In this document: positions 8,467 through 17,133 of the stretch, one piece after another
How the letters are laid out: each line of letters begins with the position of its first letter
Numbering within the stretch: position 1 is the stretch's first letter
Origin: Chitinophaga sp. HK235
GTDB taxonomy: Bacteria; Bacteroidota; Bacteroidia; Chitinophagales; Chitinophagaceae
Direction: 5' to 3'
NCBI RefSeq assembly: GCF_018255755.1
Contig: NZ_CP073766.1
Coordinates: 1,922,001-1,986,000, forward strand
Length of the DNA stretch: 64,000 bases
Notes under the pieces: generated by a model
What the model saw: only the letters and a program-made list of their open reading frames with translations
Databases searched by the model: none
What the model was told of the DNA's origin: nothing
Made by a program: the position numbers and the translations under genes

Positions 8467-9516
8467 TTAATATATGGTTATCGTTTTGCCCTGTACTTCA
8501 TAGCGGAAGTCTTCAGTCAGCTGTAAAGCGCTCAGGGCCTGTGTGACAGATTCATTGGCGAAGGCGCCGCTGAACACATAGTGCTTAGGTTTTTCATTCC
8601 GGAAAGTGATTTGCACCCCATACCAGCGTTGCAGCAGGAGGGCCAGTTCTTCAAAGTCAACAGCATCAAATTGCAGCCGGTTGCTCACCCAGGCGGTTTC
8701 GGTCAGGCTGCTGTCTGCCGCCGGCGCGGCGATAGCAGTGGCAACGGGAACGCCGGCATGCACGGGTTTCAGGTTTATCTTTTTTATAGGAACGGTTGGG
8801 ATGCCGGTGGCATCCAGGGCCAGTTTTTCGTAGGGTCGCAACCGTATTTTACGGTCAGGTGTATGTTCGGTATATACTTCTACTGCGCCCTGCAGCAGGG
8901 TCGTTTCACATTTGGGTTGTCCGGGATAGGCTTTTACGTTAAAGGCAGTGCCCAGTGCCCTGATATTCACGCCGGCGGCATGTACTACAAAAGGGCGGCC
9001 AGGGTCGCGGGCCACCTCAAAATAGGCTTCTCCATCCAGCCATAGCTCCCGGTGCCCGGCATCGAGCACACAACGAAGCCGGCTGCCGCCGTTCAGATGT
9101 ACAACGGTAGCGTCGCTGAGCCGGAATACTTTTCTTTCTCCGTCCATCGTCTGTACTATCTGGTCTGTAGCTGGTTTCCCGGACCGCTGAAAGAAAAACA
9201 GTCCCAGGAGGATACCCGCCACTGCGGCAGCACTCCAAAGCCAGCGGTAGGATCCTTTTATAGATGGGGCGGATGCCGGCACCTCCACTGCTTCGGCCAT
9301 CATTTGCTGAAACACGGCTTCAGGCGGTGCTGTTTCTGACGGAACAGCTTTCCAGTATTGTTCCAGCAGTGACAGCACCGCCCGCTGCTCCGGAAAACGT
9401 TGCAGCAATGCTTCCAGCTCGGCCTTACCCGCAGCATCAATAGTGCCTGCCATGCTGGCGGCTATCAGTTCGTTCAGGCGTTGATCAGGTGTCATGTGTA
9501 CATCCGGGAATATCAT
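8467..9516 (-). CDS. FecR family anti-sigma factor
   Basis: A 349-residue inner-membrane regulator that holds or activates the ECF sigma factor encoded just upstream. The cytoplasmic N-terminal part (1 to about 88) precedes one membrane segment at about 91-107 (LWSAAAVAGILLGLFFF). The periplasmic FecR domain carries the usual marks: VVHLNGGSRLRC, the LDGEAYFEVARDPGRPFVVHA block and ALGTAFNVKAYPG. A C-terminal STN-like segment (LQFDAVDFEELALLLQRWYG) follows. The ATG at 9516 is used; ATG 9495 is also possible. It lies between the sigma and STN-SusC genes, which completes a trans-envelope signalling relay of SusC, FecR and sigma. Confidence 0.93.
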   Translation of the reverse strand: MIFPDVHMTPDQRLNELIAASMAGTIDAAGKAELEALLQRFPEQRAVLSLLEQYWKAVPSETAPPEAVFQQMMAEAVEVPASAPSIKGSYRWLWSAAAVAGILLGLFFFQRSGKPATDQIVQTMDGERKVFRLSDATVVHLNGGSRLRCVLDAGHRELWLDGEAYFEVARDPGRPFVVHAAGVNIRALGTAFNVKAYPGQPKCETTLLQGAVEVYTEHTPDRKIRLRPYEKLALDATGIPTVPIKKINLKPVHAGVPVATAIAAPAADSSLTETAWVSNRLQFDAVDFEELALLLQRWYGVQITFRNEKPKHYVFSGAFANESVTQALSALQLTEDFRYEVQGKTITIY

Positions 9517-9594
9517 CTCCCCTATCCTTCAGACACGAAAAAATGATGGATTACCTACAAGCCTTTAAAATTTTTTTATGGAGAAGTGCCCGGA

Positions 9595-10149
9595 TCATTT
9601 TTCCGGTTGCTGCAGTGGTTGCAACACCTGCCGCAGGCGGGCGATGGCCCTTACCAGCTGGGTTTCTACGGTGCGGGGTGAGATATCGAGGATAGTGGCT
9701 ACTTCTTTATATTTAAATCCTTCTTCCCGGACCATACGGAAAATAGTGCGGCCCTGGGGCGACAACCGCTCTACAGCAGCATCCAGTGATTGCTGCAGCT
9801 CTTTCCATTCCAGCGAAGGCAAAAGCCCTGCTACTGCCGGTTCTTCAATCTCTTCCAATCCCAGCCACCGGTGTTGCTGATGGTCCCGTATATAATTATA
9901 GCTGCGGTTGCGGACAGCTGTATATAAATAGGTCTTTAATCGTATAACCCCTACCGTTTGTTTACGGTTTTTCCATAACTGCACAAACACATCAGACACG
10001 ATCTCTTCTGCCGCCTCCCTGGTACCTGCCAGGTCGGTGGCAAAACGTACCAACCTGTTATAAAAATAATCGAACAACGCACGGAACGCCAGCTGATCAT
10101 CATCACCAATAACAGACTGCCACAGCGTGTTTATTTCAGCGTCTTCCAT
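9595..10149 (-). CDS. ECF RNA polymerase sigma factor
   Basis: A 184-residue sigma-70 family factor with only regions 2 and 4. Region 2 runs from about residue 15 to 85 and includes LFDYFYNRLVRFATDLAG, AEEIVSDVFVQLWKNR and LKTYLYTAVRNRSYNYIRD. Region 4 is LSPQGRTIFRMVREEGF followed by the helix-turn-helix YKEVATILDISPRTVETQLVRA. It is of the FecI-like type typical of Bacteroidetes polysaccharide or siderophore loci. It heads the reverse-strand cluster sigma, FecR, SusC, SusD, with 78 nt to FecR. It should direct transcription of the SusC/SusD genes when its FecR partner receives the signal. Confidence 0.94.
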   Translation of the reverse strand: MEDAEINTLWQSVIGDDDQLAFRALFDYFYNRLVRFATDLAGTREAAEEIVSDVFVQLWKNRKQTVGVIRLKTYLYTAVRNRSYNYIRDHQQHRWLGLEEIEEPAVAGLLPSLEWKELQQSLDAAVERLSPQGRTIFRMVREEGFKYKEVATILDISPRTVETQLVRAIARLRQVLQPLQQPEK

Positions 10150-10351
10150 ACAATAGTTTTAAAAAATACGTGCACCCGGGTAAACTAATCATTTTTTCCC
10201 GCAAAGCAGCTATCCCTGCCTGTGAAAGTATCAGCATATTTTTCTTCGGTAATTAAGAAGTATCCTTCGGCACTGCAATGCATATTGGCCCAGCCTGGCT
10301 TAATTTTCCGGTACCGAATATACTCAACCGGAGACGAGCAATTTATAGTAT

Positions 10352-11191
10352 ATGAGAAAAACCGTACTGCTGTTGTTACTATGCCTGGGCAGTTTCAGCG
10401 ACGTCGCTGCACAAGTACCTGTCAAATGCTGCGATGATGCCAGCTGCAGAGCAAAAGCAATAACTTATGCCCATTCCCTTTCTGCCCTTACCAAAATACT
10501 GGGCCGATGCCAGCCACAGGATAGTACCAACATACAACTGCTGGACAATCTGAAAAAAAGGGATATTAAAAGCTATCAGTCTTTTGTAGGCCTGAGTAAA
10601 CAAACAGCCACCTTTATACATGACACCCTTAATGGCACCTGTTTTGCCGATGCCCTCCCTGATGACGAAGCCAGCAACGTATTTCAGTGGTTGTTATACA
10701 TGAACCGCACGACTGTTTCCAGTCCTCAGTTTCCATCATCCGAATTCTGCGGCGGGCTGGAAAGACGGCTGGAGTTAGGTCAGGGTGCTGCTGATATTTT
10801 CAGTAGCCAGGTGGCTTATATGGGTACTCTCAGAGGATACCTGAGTTATACCTTTGCGCCCGCAGGTCAATGTGGTGGCCACCTGCGGCTGATGGCCGGA
10901 CCAGCTGTCTTCCTTCGCGGCAATACTTTCTACACCACCCTCAGCAGCAGGCTGGCGGTAAGGATCACGGATATCTCCGTTAAAAAAATACCGGTAGGAG
11001 TAGGTAACCTCAACGTATATACGGAATATAACACCAGCTTCGTTCATTTCAACCAGGTGGCTGTCGGAGCCGAAGTGCAGCTAGGCCCTTTCGGTATCAA
11101 TGCTTCCGTGAACAATGAACTGAAATCTGCCCGTATAGGCTTTGCCGTGGGCCTTGTATTATTTCATCAGCCTTTCAACAAAAAACCATGA
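10352..11191 (+). CDS. Secreted hypothetical protein, overlaps patatin gene
   Basis: A 279-residue exported protein of unknown family. Residues 1-21 form a Sec signal ending at VAAQ. The mature N-terminal part has several Cys (KCCDDASC, GRC, GTC) and looks helical. From about residue 160 the pattern becomes alternating hydrophobic/polar with many Gly and aromatic residues (for example VGAEVQLGPFGINASVNNELKSA), as in a small beta-barrel or beta-sandwich. Its stop codon overlaps the start of the patatin gene (ATGA at 11188-11191), so the two are translationally coupled and probably act together. No function can be assigned. Confidence 0.78.
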   Translation: MRKTVLLLLLCLGSFSDVAAQVPVKCCDDASCRAKAITYAHSLSALTKILGRCQPQDSTNIQLLDNLKKRDIKSYQSFVGLSKQTATFIHDTLNGTCFADALPDDEASNVFQWLLYMNRTTVSSPQFPSSEFCGGLERRLELGQGAADIFSSQVAYMGTLRGYLSYTFAPAGQCGGHLRLMAGPAVFLRGNTFYTTLSSRLAVRITDISVKKIPVGVGNLNVYTEYNTSFVHFNQVAVGAEVQLGPFGINASVNNELKSARIGFAVGLVLFHQPFNKKP

Positions 11192-12102
11192 ACGTACTCA
11201 TCACCAGCGGAGGCGGCGCCAAAGGCGCTTTCAGCGTGGGCGCATTGCGGCAGCTGCTGGCCGGCACCGGCATCCAATCTTTTGATCTCATCAGCGGCAC
11301 CAGTACCGGCGCATTAATAGCCGCCATGGTGGCTGCCGGCAAAATACCTGAAGTAACAGACATCTACCTCAGCAACAGCAACGCCGATATCCTCAACAAA
11401 CAAAATGTCATCAACAATATCCTCAATAACAGACCTTATCTTTACGATACCGCGCCACTCGAAAACCAGATCCGGCAACAGATGGACGATACCGCCTGGC
11501 AAACCATCCGGCAGTCCCCTTCCCTGCTTTGCCTGAACACTGTATGCTTACAAACCGGGCGGCTCAGTATTTTCTCCTCCCGCGCGCTGGCATCCGACCC
11601 GCATTACGACAATATTGTGATCGACTCTACCGAGATACTGGTAAAATCACTGCTGAGCAGCAGCAATCAGGCTGTTTTTATGCCGCCTGTAACCATCAAT
11701 GACCGGCAATATGCCGATGGTGGCAACCGCGAGGTAATCCCTACCCGGGCTGTCATCAGCAACCTTTCCCGCCAGGAAGAGCACCGTATCTTTATCCTTA
11801 GTAATAACCCCGACACCCAGCTCGCTACCGGTAACGCCTATACGGCCCTGCTGGATGTGCTGATGCGTGCCATCACCATCTTCATACAGGAAGTACGGGA
11901 AAACAACCTGGAAGTATTGCGCAACTTCAAACTCACCACTACCAGCCCGGTAAAGGTCTATTATATATGCCCGGACGCAGAACTGGACCCGGATTTCCCT
12001 ACAGGCCTGCGTTTCGATAAACTACTGATGCAGTCCTGGATGAAACAGGGTCAGCTACGCGCAAAAATGGTATTACAACAGTTCCCGGACGGGAATATGT
12101 AG
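11188..12102 (+). CDS. Patatin-like phospholipase
   Basis: A 304-residue lipid acyl hydrolase of the patatin family, which uses a Ser-Asp dyad. The oxyanion-hole glycine loop GGGAKG is at residues 8-13, the nucleophile elbow GTSTG at 37-41 (S39), and the catalytic Asp in ADGGNRE (D177). All three are intact and in family order. There is no signal peptide or membrane segment, so it is probably cytoplasmic or peripheral. The start overlaps the stop of the upstream secreted protein gene by 4 nt. Substrate unknown; the family covers phospholipase A and lysophospholipase activities. Confidence 0.93.
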   Translation: MNVLITSGGGAKGAFSVGALRQLLAGTGIQSFDLISGTSTGALIAAMVAAGKIPEVTDIYLSNSNADILNKQNVINNILNNRPYLYDTAPLENQIRQQMDDTAWQTIRQSPSLLCLNTVCLQTGRLSIFSSRALASDPHYDNIVIDSTEILVKSLLSSSNQAVFMPPVTINDRQYADGGNREVIPTRAVISNLSRQEEHRIFILSNNPDTQLATGNAYTALLDVLMRAITIFIQEVRENNLEVLRNFKLTTTSPVKVYYICPDAELDPDFPTGLRFDKLLMQSWMKQGQLRAKMVLQQFPDGNM

Positions 12103-12227
12103 TGCGGAACAAACTATGCGGTATATTAATTTAATAAAACAGCTGCTGCCTTTAAAAAATGCCGCAGGTCAGTGTAGCAGGCATGTTGATCATTATCACC
12201 GCAGCCCTCATTAATCCGGCAGTCAGC

Positions 12228-13040
12228 CTAAGAGCCGAGTAAGTATAACAGCTGATCAGCTTCTCCCTGTTTGCCGGGCAGGAAATGCAGATGTACTTCC
12301 TGTCCGGTGCTGATAGCTAATTCCGGCGCCCGCAAGGGCTTCAGCAGATAAAGGGTATCACCTAAACGGATATACGTATCCTCCACTCTTTTGCCTCTTC
12401 TGATAGGATGCAGGATCTCTGTGACCCTGCCGATAACAATTACTTTTTCCCTGCTGCGATGTTCCCGGACCAGCTGTTTGTCTGTTTCCGTTAATGCCGC
12501 CGCTGCTTTAACCGCCGGCTGGTTGGGATAAGATACCTGCAGCAATACGCCGGTGGCGCTGATATGTAACAATACTTTCTCTCCGGAAAGACCCTCCGCC
12601 TGTTCAATAACACCCGGATAAAAGGCAGCCTGCTGTTTACCCAATATCGATATACCTGGCAAAGGTACCGCTACCCGGTATACTTCCCCGTTAGCGGCCA
12701 CATAGTCCAAACCACCCCTGCCATTGGGTTTCAACGCTTTCAGCTGCAGCTCCACAATACCTTTGCGGCCATCCTGTATGCCCCGCTGGCTGCGACGCGA
12801 CATCAGCCACATCCCCCGCCACATAAAAAAACAAAGGGCTGTCAGCAGTAAAAAGGCAATCGCTACCGGAATCGAAATTCCGGCCTCGCCCATCCGTGAT
12901 GAACCCAGCAACAATATTCCCAGGTCCAGCGCAACAAACGTCAGCAGCACCAGCATCCTCAACCGGCGCCCTTTCACACGGCCCAGGCTTTTCAGCAATT
13001 GTATGTCCTCCGCTGTAAGACGGGTCTCTTCCTTAATCAT
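12228..13040 (-). CDS. Hypothetical membrane protein with two N-terminal TM segments
   Basis: A 270-residue protein that I do not recognise. After a charged N terminus there are two hydrophobic segments at about 29-46 (MLVLLTFVALDLGILLLG) and 56-77 (ISIPVAIAFLLLTALCFFMW). A basic linker follows (SRRSQRGIQDGRKG), then about 170 soluble residues with a beta-rich, OB-like pattern (VYRVAVPLPG, VIVIGRVTEILHP, VHLHFLPG). It resembles in outline small membrane proteins with a cytoplasmic C-terminal domain. It is a single gene, divergent from the GNAT gene. Confidence 0.75.
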   Translation of the reverse strand: MIKEETRLTAEDIQLLKSLGRVKGRRLRMLVLLTFVALDLGILLLGSSRMGEAGISIPVAIAFLLLTALCFFMWRGMWLMSRRSQRGIQDGRKGIVELQLKALKPNGRGGLDYVAANGEVYRVAVPLPGISILGKQQAAFYPGVIEQAEGLSGEKVLLHISATGVLLQVSYPNQPAVKAAAALTETDKQLVREHRSREKVIVIGRVTEILHPIRRGKRVEDTYIRLGDTLYLLKPLRAPELAISTGQEVHLHFLPGKQGEADQLLYLLGS

Positions 13041-13155
13041 ACAACGAAGTTACTAAAAGGAAATTGCTCTGACACGCTCTGCCGGTATCTTCCAACCATT
13101 GAAACGGTAAAGGGTATACGTCTGAATTAAAGTATCTTTGCAAAAACCGGAACCC

Positions 13156-13686
13156 ATGGAGCATATCGACATCATCACCGCCACCAATGATCATCTCCCA
13201 CTCCTGCAGCAACTGGCTTCTCAAACCTTCCTCGAAACTTTTGCGGCTTACAATACCGCCAGCGATATGGAGTCTTATGTTTCCAGGCACTTCAATCCGG
13301 CACAGCTTGCCCTGGAGATCAATTCACCGGACAGCAACTATTATATTGCCTTCCATCAGCATACACCTATCGGCTACATCAAACTCAACACCGGCGAAGC
13401 ACAAACCGAGATTAAAAAACCGGATACCCTCGAAATAGAACGCATATACGTACTACAGGCTTATCAGGGACTGAAAGCAGGGCACCACCTGCTGGAGCAT
13501 GCCATCACTATTGCCCGACAGCTACAAGTAACTTACATCTGGCTGGGCGTTTGGGAGAAAAATGAAAAGGCCCTCGGCTTCTACCGTAAACACGGCTTCA
13601 TTCCTTTCGGCACCCATATCTTCCTGCTCGGCTCCGATGAACAGACCGACATTCTCATGAAACTGGAGCCCGGAAGCACGCTGTAA
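13156..13686 (+). CDS. GNAT family N-acetyltransferase
   Basis: A 176-residue acetyl-CoA-dependent acyltransferase. I start at ATG 13156 (MEHIDI), not the TTG at 13138. The core is visible in order: the N-terminal strand-helix DIITATNDHLPLLQQLA, then YYIAFHQHTPIGYIKLN (strands 2-4), then LEIERIYVLQAYQGLKAGHHLLEHAI, which holds the motif A pyrophosphate loop (Q-G-L-K-A-G), and finally IWLGVWEKNEKALGFYRKHGF (motif B). The acceptor cannot be read from sequence. The stop lies only 4 nt from the stop of the convergent hydrolase gene. Confidence 0.93.
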   Translation: MEHIDIITATNDHLPLLQQLASQTFLETFAAYNTASDMESYVSRHFNPAQLALEINSPDSNYYIAFHQHTPIGYIKLNTGEAQTEIKKPDTLEIERIYVLQAYQGLKAGHHLLEHAITIARQLQVTYIWLGVWEKNEKALGFYRKHGFIPFGTHIFLLGSDEQTDILMKLEPGSTL

Positions 13687-13690
13687 TCCT

Positions 13691-15601
13691 TTACTGTTTT
13701 ACCTGTGGAAGCACAGGCAATATCACTCCTGAAGGATGGACCGCATCATGATATATGCGGATAGTGGCTTTGCGGAAATCATTCTCTGTAGCTTCGTAAA
13801 TGTTGACGAACTGCTGGGGGTTTCTGTCAGCCAGCGGGAACCAGCTGCTTTGTATCTGCACCATGATACGATGCCCCTTTAAAAAGGTATGTGCAATGTC
13901 CGGCAGGTTAAAACGGACTTTTTCAATTTTCCCTGGCACAAATGGTTCGGGGTCAGCAAAACTATGCCGGTAGCGTCCTCTGAAAATATCACCCCGTACC
14001 AGCATCTGGTAACCTCCCATCTGGTAAGGGCCACCGGCATCGCGGGTTTTGTTGGGCGGAGGAGCACCCGGATACTGGAAATCATCCGGAAATACGTCAA
14101 TGATTTTCACTACAAAATCAGCATCCGTTCCGGAAATACTCACGTTCAGATCGGCTGTTACAGTGCCTCCCAGTGTAACCGGTGCCGTTAGCACGGCTGT
14201 TTCAAATGTCAGCACATCACAGCGGCGTGAGGCAAAGCGCTGATCATCGGTCATATAATCCCGGGTACGGATATAGTGCACATCTTCCGTATAAGGTACC
14301 GGACGCGCCGGATCACTGATGTATTCAGTGTATACCGGGGTCTGCGTCTTCGGTGGCGCCCATGCCAGCGCAGCATCGGGCTGCAGGTATAACGTTGCAG
14401 GCTGTACGTAGGAAGCAGGCCACTCCGTAAACTGCCGCCATTGGTTTTCTCCGGTAAAAAACACCGTCGCTTCCGGCAAGGCATCCAGCGAACCTTTGCC
14501 TTTCAGATAATAATTAAAGAAAGGTACTTCGATGTTATCCTGGTACCAGGTTGCCGTATTACTGCTGAAGCGGATGTTGCCCAGCCGGGAACCATCTGCA
14601 GCAGCCCATTGTCCGTGATACCAGGGCCCCATCACCAGTTTATTGAAATGTGTCACGGGCCTTTTCTTTTCAATAGCCTTATAAAGATTCCAGGCACCAA
14701 AACAATCTTCCGCATCAAAGAGACCACCCACTACCAGCGAAGCCGGTTGCAGGTGCTGTACGTAGTTACGCGGGTCGCGGGCTTTCCACCAGTCATCATA
14801 GTTGGGATGTGCCATGATTTCTTTCCAGAAAGCCAGGCTGTCGCCGGTAAGACGGGTGAAATTTTGAATGGTACCTATTTTCAGAAAAGTATTGTAATTA
14901 TCCGCGCAGGGCAGTTTCAGCGCCTGTACCGGTGCTACAGATACGGGATGCGGATGGGGATATCCGAAACCTTTGGTATAAAAACCAAAACAATCCATGA
15001 GGAAAAAGGCGCCGTTATGATGAAAGTCATCACCGTGAAACCAGTCTGTCACCGGTGCCTGGGGACTAACAGCCTTCAGCGCCGGATGCCCGCTCAAAGC
15101 GCCCATGGTAGTATAAAACCCGGGATACGATATACCGAAAAGGCCTACACGCCCGTTGTTATGCGGTATGTTCTGCAACAGCCAGTCGATGGTATCATAA
15201 GTATCACTGGCTTCATCAATATCGGGTGCTTTTTTATCCGGGTTAAATGGCCGGATGTCAACAAAACTGCCTTCACTCATCCATCGCCCCCTTACATCCT
15301 GCAACACAATGATATAACCTTCACGCACATACTGTTTCCAGTAGGTATTCCACAGATTGGGGCTGAATGCTTCTCCGTAAGGTGCACTGGAATAGGGTGT
15401 GCGGGTCATCAGCACCGGATGTTTTTCACTGCTGTCTTTGGGTTGATAGATAACGGTGAACAGCTGTACACCATCACGCATACGGATATACTGTTCCCGT
15501 TTGATATAGTTGGCTTTCACCCAGATGGAATCGGAAGCCGACCGCGCGGCTGCTGTCAGAGACAGCAGCCCGCATATCAGCCCTGTTAAAACATATCTCA
15601 T
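13691..15601 (-). CDS. Secreted CocE/NonD-family serine hydrolase (S15/alpha-amino-acid ester hydrolase type)
   Basis: A 636-residue exported alpha/beta hydrolase. Signal peptide 1-20 (ends TAAAR). The catalytic domain shows RMRDGVQLFTVIYQP, RTPYSSAPYG (Tyr of the oxyanion hole near 70), QDVRGRW, the nucleophile elbow GISYPG (S158), an acid region GLFDAEDCFGAW (about 296) and the catalytic His in GPWYHG (H329). The C-terminal jelly-roll domain of this family runs from about 430 to the end. Members hydrolyse alpha-amino acid esters, X-Pro dipeptides or cocaine-like esters. It is the last gene of the SusC-SusD-hydrolase operon, 20 nt after SusD, so the transporter probably imports its products or substrate, likely a peptide or ester. 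Confidence 0.92.
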   Translation of the reverse strand: MRYVLTGLICGLLSLTAAARSASDSIWVKANYIKREQYIRMRDGVQLFTVIYQPKDSSEKHPVLMTRTPYSSAPYGEAFSPNLWNTYWKQYVREGYIIVLQDVRGRWMSEGSFVDIRPFNPDKKAPDIDEASDTYDTIDWLLQNIPHNNGRVGLFGISYPGFYTTMGALSGHPALKAVSPQAPVTDWFHGDDFHHNGAFFLMDCFGFYTKGFGYPHPHPVSVAPVQALKLPCADNYNTFLKIGTIQNFTRLTGDSLAFWKEIMAHPNYDDWWKARDPRNYVQHLQPASLVVGGLFDAEDCFGAWNLYKAIEKKRPVTHFNKLVMGPWYHGQWAAADGSRLGNIRFSSNTATWYQDNIEVPFFNYYLKGKGSLDALPEATVFFTGENQWRQFTEWPASYVQPATLYLQPDAALAWAPPKTQTPVYTEYISDPARPVPYTEDVHYIRTRDYMTDDQRFASRRCDVLTFETAVLTAPVTLGGTVTADLNVSISGTDADFVVKIIDVFPDDFQYPGAPPPNKTRDAGGPYQMGGYQMLVRGDIFRGRYRHSFADPEPFVPGKIEKVRFNLPDIAHTFLKGHRIMVQIQSSWFPLADRNPQQFVNIYEATENDFRKATIRIYHDAVHPSGVILPVLPQVKQ

Positions 15602-15621
15602 GGTTTCCGCTTTGTCCGCAG

Positions 15622-17121
15622 CTAGTACCCTTTATTCTGGGGGAAGCTGGCGGGATCATTATGTATATTGATTTCGCTTTGCGGGATGGGAAACAGCAAG
15701 CGGTCTGTGTTCAGTACCGGTGTGGGCAGTCCGTATTCCTGCAGCAGATGGGCCTGCATAACTGCCACTCCTTTGCTGTTGCGGGCGAGGTCAAACCAAC
15801 GATCGTTTTCGAAGGCCAGTTCTACCCTCCGCTCCCGGAACACTGCGTCCCGGAAGCTGGCCTGATCAGGAAGATCGACCGTTGTTTTTTCCGGCAGGCC
15901 GGCCCTTTTGCGGACTGCATTCAGGTATCCAAAAGCAGTGCCATCGCCGGTTCCCCCGTTATATCCCTGTTCATTGAGCGCTTCTGCCTGTAACAATAAT
16001 ATATCAGCATAACGCAGTACCGGGAAGCTGCTGCCACCATCATTGGTAGCACCAGGCACGTCCAGGTATTTTTTCACATAGTTGCCTTTCATCAGGTTGG
16101 TAGCTGAATTGTAATAAACGGTGTCCAGCGAAATGCCCAGCCGCTTGTCTCCTGCTTCGTAAGCCGCCACCAGGTTACGTGTAGGACGGTTATTGTTGGA
16201 ACCGCCGTACAGTATGCCGTTATAGAAAAAAGAAACCGGCACCATATCAGCGAAATAGTTGTTGCCTTCAGAAGGACTCAGTCCTTTTTTAAAGCGCACG
16301 GCAAACAACATTTCCGTGTTGATGATATTGGCAGGTTTATACAGGTCGGCATAATCACTGACCAGACTATAATTGCCTACATTTTTAAGGGCTGTCAGGG
16401 CATTGGCCCATTTCTTTTCCGTGACCAGCACTTTACCCAGCAGACCATATGCACTGCCGGCGGTAGCACGCCCATAGTCGTTGACGTTAGTGTACACCGC
16501 AGGTAACAGGGAAGCTGCCGTTTGCAGATCATTTTCAATCTGTGCATATACTTCAGTTACCGCATTCCTTTTATGGTTCAGTGCCTGGCTGGTGGTTTCG
16601 GTTTTGATGACCAGCGGCACAGGACCGTATAGCCGTACCAGGTTGAAGTAAGAAAGCGCGCGCAGGAAGAGGGCTTCTCCTTTGAATTGTTTTTTGGAAG
16701 AATCCGGGATAGCTGCTGCATCAATCTGATCCAGCACGGCATTGGCCCGGGTAATGATCACATAGGCGCCGGCATAACCATCGCTGATAAAAGGATTGGT
16801 CGTCACTTCGGTGAAGAAGTCTATCTGTGAAGCCACGCCTGCCAGTGCTCCCCTGTCCCAGATATCGGAGTTGTCGCTTCGTACTTCCATCAGGTAATAA
16901 TAGCTTTTACCGTAGGTCTGGGTGCTTTGCAGCCCATCATAGATAGCGTTGACACCTTGCTGGAAATCGGAGGCTGTTTTAAAAAAGGTAGCCGTCGTTT
17001 GATTGGACTGTGGCGTGAGATTGATAAAATCCTTGCTGCACGCAGTCAGCAACAGGCAACTGACAATGACTGCTCCGCAGGCTTTGAAAAAAGGCAGGTG
17101 ATATATAGTTGATAATTTCAT
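15622..17121 (-). CDS. SusD/RagB family nutrient-binding lipoprotein
   Basis: A 499-residue surface lipoprotein. The signal ends in lipobox LLTAC followed by SKDFINLTPQ, a standard start of the mature part. Family marks include FLRALSYFNLVRLYGPVPLV, the YGLLGKVLV TPR helix, LRYADILLLQAEALNEQG, the RRVELAFENDRWFDLAR block and the C-terminal LLFPIPQSEINIHNDPASFPQNKGY region. It lies 12 nt after its SusC partner and 20 nt before the CocE-family hydrolase. No sigma/FecR pair accompanies this set. Confidence 0.94.
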   Translation of the reverse strand: MKLSTIYHLPFFKACGAVIVSCLLLTACSKDFINLTPQSNQTTATFFKTASDFQQGVNAIYDGLQSTQTYGKSYYYLMEVRSDNSDIWDRGALAGVASQIDFFTEVTTNPFISDGYAGAYVIITRANAVLDQIDAAAIPDSSKKQFKGEALFLRALSYFNLVRLYGPVPLVIKTETTSQALNHKRNAVTEVYAQIENDLQTAASLLPAVYTNVNDYGRATAGSAYGLLGKVLVTEKKWANALTALKNVGNYSLVSDYADLYKPANIINTEMLFAVRFKKGLSPSEGNNYFADMVPVSFFYNGILYGGSNNNRPTRNLVAAYEAGDKRLGISLDTVYYNSATNLMKGNYVKKYLDVPGATNDGGSSFPVLRYADILLLQAEALNEQGYNGGTGDGTAFGYLNAVRKRAGLPEKTTVDLPDQASFRDAVFRERRVELAFENDRWFDLARNSKGVAVMQAHLLQEYGLPTPVLNTDRLLFPIPQSEINIHNDPASFPQNKGY

Positions 17122-17133
17122 GAGTGCCTGGTT

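Noticed and set aside
14441..15589. 382-codon forward frame inside the CocE-family gene
   Set aside because: Antisense of a gene with a complete catalytic triad; no independent support.
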